From Parvularculaceae bacterium (lineage in GTDB: Bacteria; Pseudomonadota; Alphaproteobacteria; Caulobacterales; Parvularculaceae), in the NCBI GenBank assembly GCA_020446945.1, contig JAGRDS010000006.1, forward strand, positions 1-64,000: a stretch of DNA of 64,000 nt, in the 5' to 3' direction. The stretch's first letter is position 1. Every line of letters starts with the position of its first letter. Of this stretch, positions 62,078 to 64,000 are shown piece after piece. The notes under the pieces are model-generated. The model saw nothing but the letters and a program-made list of their open reading frames with translations. It had not been told where the DNA came from and made no database searches. A program made the position numbers and the translations under genes.

Positions 62078-62442
62078 ATATCGGCGTCATACTGGATATC
62101 GTGTTGATCGTTCTGCTTGTCGCGGGCGCGGCGGGCGGATTTTACATCAATGGCAGGCTTCAGCGCCTGACGACGGCGCAGGAAGAGTTGAAAGCGGCGA
62201 TCGCTCATTTCGACGAGGCGGCCTTGCGCGCGGAAGGCGCAATGAAGCGTCTTGAGGCGGGCGGACTTGCGAAAAGCGCCGAATTGCAGGCGGCGGCGCT
62301 CCGCGCTGAAACGCTCGTGACGGAGCTGTCCGTGATGTCGAGCGCCGGCGAGCGCATCGCCGACCGTATCGAAAGCGTGCTTGGCGACGTGCGCAGCCTC
62401 GGGCGCACGCGCGCAAGCGAAAAATCGCGGAGAGCGGCATGA
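62074..62442 (+). CDS. DUF6468 domain protein
   Basis: A 122-residue protein: one N-terminal membrane helix (IGVILDIVLIVLLVAGAAGGFYI), then a coiled-coil stretch (RLQRLTTAQEELKAAIAHFDEAALRAEGAMKRLEAGG) and a charged tail. This is the DUF6468 type found in Alphaproteobacteria next to fliM. Its GTG start overlaps the fliM stop. The role is unknown, but location and topology suggest a motor or stator accessory (inference). Confidence 0.8.
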   Translation: MNIGVILDIVLIVLLVAGAAGGFYINGRLQRLTTAQEELKAAIAHFDEAALRAEGAMKRLEAGGLAKSAELQAAALRAETLVTELSVMSSAGERIADRIESVLGDVRSLGRTRASEKSRRAA

Positions 62443-63059
62443 GCGCGCCGTTAAACAGGCGCCGCGTTCGCCTTGCGCCCGTTATCATGACGGCGGCGTT
62501 CGCGCTCGCCTCGCTCAAGGCGGCGGGACTTTGGATCGGCTTTTCAGCCGCGGAAGCAGAAGATGCGGTCGTCGCGGAGGTTGCGGCCGACGCGGCGGCG
62601 CCGGCGCCGCAGATCCCGGCGTCCCTCACCCAGGAGCGGCTTTTGGAGCAACTTGCCGCGCGAAAGGCTGAACTTGACGCGCGCGAGGCGCAGCTCGATA
62701 CGCGCGAAAGCGTTCTTGAAGCGGCGGAGTTGCGTCTTGAAAGCGCGATAAAGTCCGTACAGGAAGAAAAAGCCGCGATCGCTTCGGCCGAAAATAACCG
62801 CGTGCGCGCAAAACAGGGCGAAATCGGCGCGCTCGCAAACGCTTATGAACGCATGAAGCCGCGCGAGGCGGCCCGGATCTTCGAAATTCTCGACGACGAT
62901 ATTCTGATACCGGTCGCCGCCGGCATGCGCATGCAATCGCTTGCCGGCGTGCTGGCGGAAATGGCGCCTGAAAAAGCGCGGGCGCTCACGGTCGCGCTCG
63001 CCAATCGCGCCGCGCAAACACCCGCTGCGGAAAATGCGGTGGAAGGCGAGACGCCGTGA
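62439..63059 (+). CDS. MotE-like flagellar motility protein
   Basis: A 206-residue protein with an N-terminal signal/anchor helix (APVIMTAAFALASLKAAGLWI), an Ala/acid-rich linker, a coiled coil (about 65-130, ERLLEQLAARKAELDAREAQLDTRESVLEAAELRLESAI) and a small C-terminal domain (ALANAYERMKPREAARIFEILDDDILIPVAAGMRMQSLAGVLAEMAPEKARALTV) resembling the MgtE N-domain. In Rhizobia MotE chaperones the stator protein MotC; no motC is in the window. Its start overlaps the DUF6468 stop. Confidence 0.82.
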   Translation: MSAPLNRRRVRLAPVIMTAAFALASLKAAGLWIGFSAAEAEDAVVAEVAADAAAPAPQIPASLTQERLLEQLAARKAELDAREAQLDTRESVLEAAELRLESAIKSVQEEKAAIASAENNRVRAKQGEIGALANAYERMKPREAARIFEILDDDILIPVAAGMRMQSLAGVLAEMAPEKARALTVALANRAAQTPAAENAVEGETP

Positions 63060-64000
63060 CAAACGCGAAACCTCACGCCGCCGCAAGGCGCGCCGGCGCA
63101 ATAATCGCCGGCGCCGCAATGGCCGGCATGGCGCTCGCCGGCGCGGTTGCGGCGAATGACACTTATTCCGCGCCCGATTTCGACCGCGCGTCCTTCATGC
63201 GCCAGGCGGCTGAACGCGGCTTCGGCGCAGCCGAAGAAGCGCGCCTGACGCTGGCCGGCGAAGGCGATGCGGACGCCATTATCGATCTCGGGCGCTTTTA
63301 CATGGCGCACGAATTGTGGATCGAAGCGCTGGCGGCGTTTGACCGTCTTGAAACGGAGGACGCCCCGCGCACGCTGACGCTCAAGGCCGAATGCGCCTAC
63401 AGGATGGGCCGTTATGCGGCGGTCGCCGACATGCTGGCCGAAAGCGCGCGCGCCGAACCGCTGCGCGCAATGGCGCTGTCGCGTCTTGGCGCTTATCTCG
63501 ACGCCGCCGCCTTGTTCGCCGAAACGCGCATCGACGATACGCCGCAGAATTTGCGGCGTGATTATCAACTCGCCGCAGCGGAGGCGTTCGCGCAAACGGG
63601 CGAGAGCGTCGCGGCGAATGCGGCGCTGGAAGGCGCCGGGGACTTCGCCGGCGGCGATGCGCGGCTCGATTTCCTCGTTGCGAAAATCCGCAAGTCGGAA
63701 GGACAGGCCTCGCGCGAGAATGCGGCGCTGCGCCGCGCCGGCGCGGAAGGGACGGGCGAATGGGCGATGCGCGCGCGCCTTGCGATCGCGGCTGCGGCGG
63801 GCGATGCGCAGGAAATCGAATTGCTGGCCCTTCAATATCGCGGCGGCGCGTTTGAACGCGAAAAGCGGCTCGCGCTTGGTGAAATCCGGCTCGCGGGCAG
63901 GGATTTCGATCGCGGTTTTTCCGCTCTTTCAGGTCTCGTCGACCGTTACCCGCGCTCCGACGCCGCTCTGACGGCGCAGGAAATGATCGCCGCCAACCTT
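63056..64000 (+). CDS. Exported helical-repeat protein in the flagellar operon, 3' end missing
   Basis: The frame runs open to the right edge (315 codons, no stop). The GTG start overlaps the motE stop. The product has a signal-like N-terminus (AARRAGAIIAGAAMAGMALAGAVAAND) and then a run of Ala-rich paired helices such as AIIDLGRFYMAHELWIEALAAFDRLE and CAYRMGRYAAVADMLAESARA, resembling TPR/Sel1-like repeats. Proteins of this type are found at the end of fliM-motE clusters; their role is unknown. The periplasmic location and link to flagellar function are inferred. Confidence 0.7.
   Translation, partial: MTNAKPHAAARRAGAIIAGAAMAGMALAGAVAANDTYSAPDFDRASFMRQAAERGFGAAEEARLTLAGEGDADAIIDLGRFYMAHELWIEALAAFDRLETEDAPRTLTLKAECAYRMGRYAAVADMLAESARAEPLRAMALSRLGAYLDAAALFAETRIDDTPQNLRRDYQLAAAEAFAQTGESVAANAALEGAGDFAGGDARLDFLVAKIRKSEGQASRENAALRRAGAEGTGEWAMRARLAIAAAAGDAQEIELLALQYRGGAFEREKRLALGEIRLAGRDFDRGFSALSGLVDRYPRSDAALTAQEMIAANL

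Overview
The window is a dense, GC-rich alphaproteobacterial chromosome segment. The gene orders (lptF-lptG-lptD-surA-pdxA-rsmA, guaB-rsmB-guaA, rpsF-rpsR-rplI-dnaB-alr, fabD-fabG-acpP-fabF-mltG-yicC-gmk, and flgF-flgG-flgA-flgH divergent from fliL-fliM), a CobS cobaltochelatase, a CC0125/CC1285-type lipoprotein, a CtrA-like box and an EcfG-like promoter all point to an Alphaproteobacterium, probably near Caulobacterales/Parvularculales. That placement is inference from gene content only. Most of the window is core chromosome; no transposase, phage gene, CRISPR array, tRNA or rRNA was seen.

Layout. 1-5.8 kb: the start of cobS (cut by the left edge), a J-domain protein, bolA, a methyltransferase, a rhomboid protease, a lipoprotein, a cupin, a thioesterase and an Asp/Asn hydroxylase-like protein. 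5.8-15.5 kb: an acyl-CoA synthetase, then the leftward envelope operon for LPS transport (lptFGD), porin folding (surA), PLP synthesis (pdxA) and 16S rRNA dimethylation (rsmA). 15.7-18.0 kb: pepA, holC and a DksA-like gene. 18.0-21.2 kb: a phage-shock (Psp) locus with divergent pspF, a strong sigma-54 promoter, an unlisted 43-aa membrane micropeptide, pspA, pspB, pspC and a 49-aa exported peptide. 21.2-25.1 kb: ppx/gppA and rlmE with two stress genes between them (a BON-LysM protein behind an EcfG-type promoter, and a GlsB/YeaQ protein), then a chagasin-like inhibitor and a frameshifted GFA gene. 25.1-29.6 kb: guaB-rsmB-guaA. 29.6-31.6 kb: a hipBA toxin-antitoxin module behind an AT-rich promoter.

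31.8-37.3 kb: an exported M28 carboxypeptidase, a 2OG-Fe(II) oxygenase, an FkbM methyltransferase, a DUF2855 protein and an NTF2-like protein. 37.4-43.0 kb: a leftward chain rpsF-rpsR-rplI-[terminator]-dnaB-alr-mlaE-mlaF. 43.2-50.8 kb: trkH, then fatty-acid synthesis (fabD, fabG, acpP, fabF), mltG, a YicC RNase and gmk. 51.2-57.3 kb: accessory genes (a protein with two TonB C-terminal domains, a membrane LytTR regulator, an acyltransferase, a DUF4010/MgtC-type membrane protein, a sulfotransferase and an alkyl-DNA repair methyltransferase). 57.3-64.0 kb: flagellar genes flgH, flgA, flgG, flgF leftward, and fliL, fliM, DUF6468, motE and an open-ended repeat protein rightward.

The most interesting points are the two unlisted small proteins of the Psp locus, a near-palindromic sigma-54 element with a CtrA box between flgF and fliL, the terminator that occupies the dnaB leader, the EcfG promoter of the BON-LysM gene, and repeats flanking hipBA.
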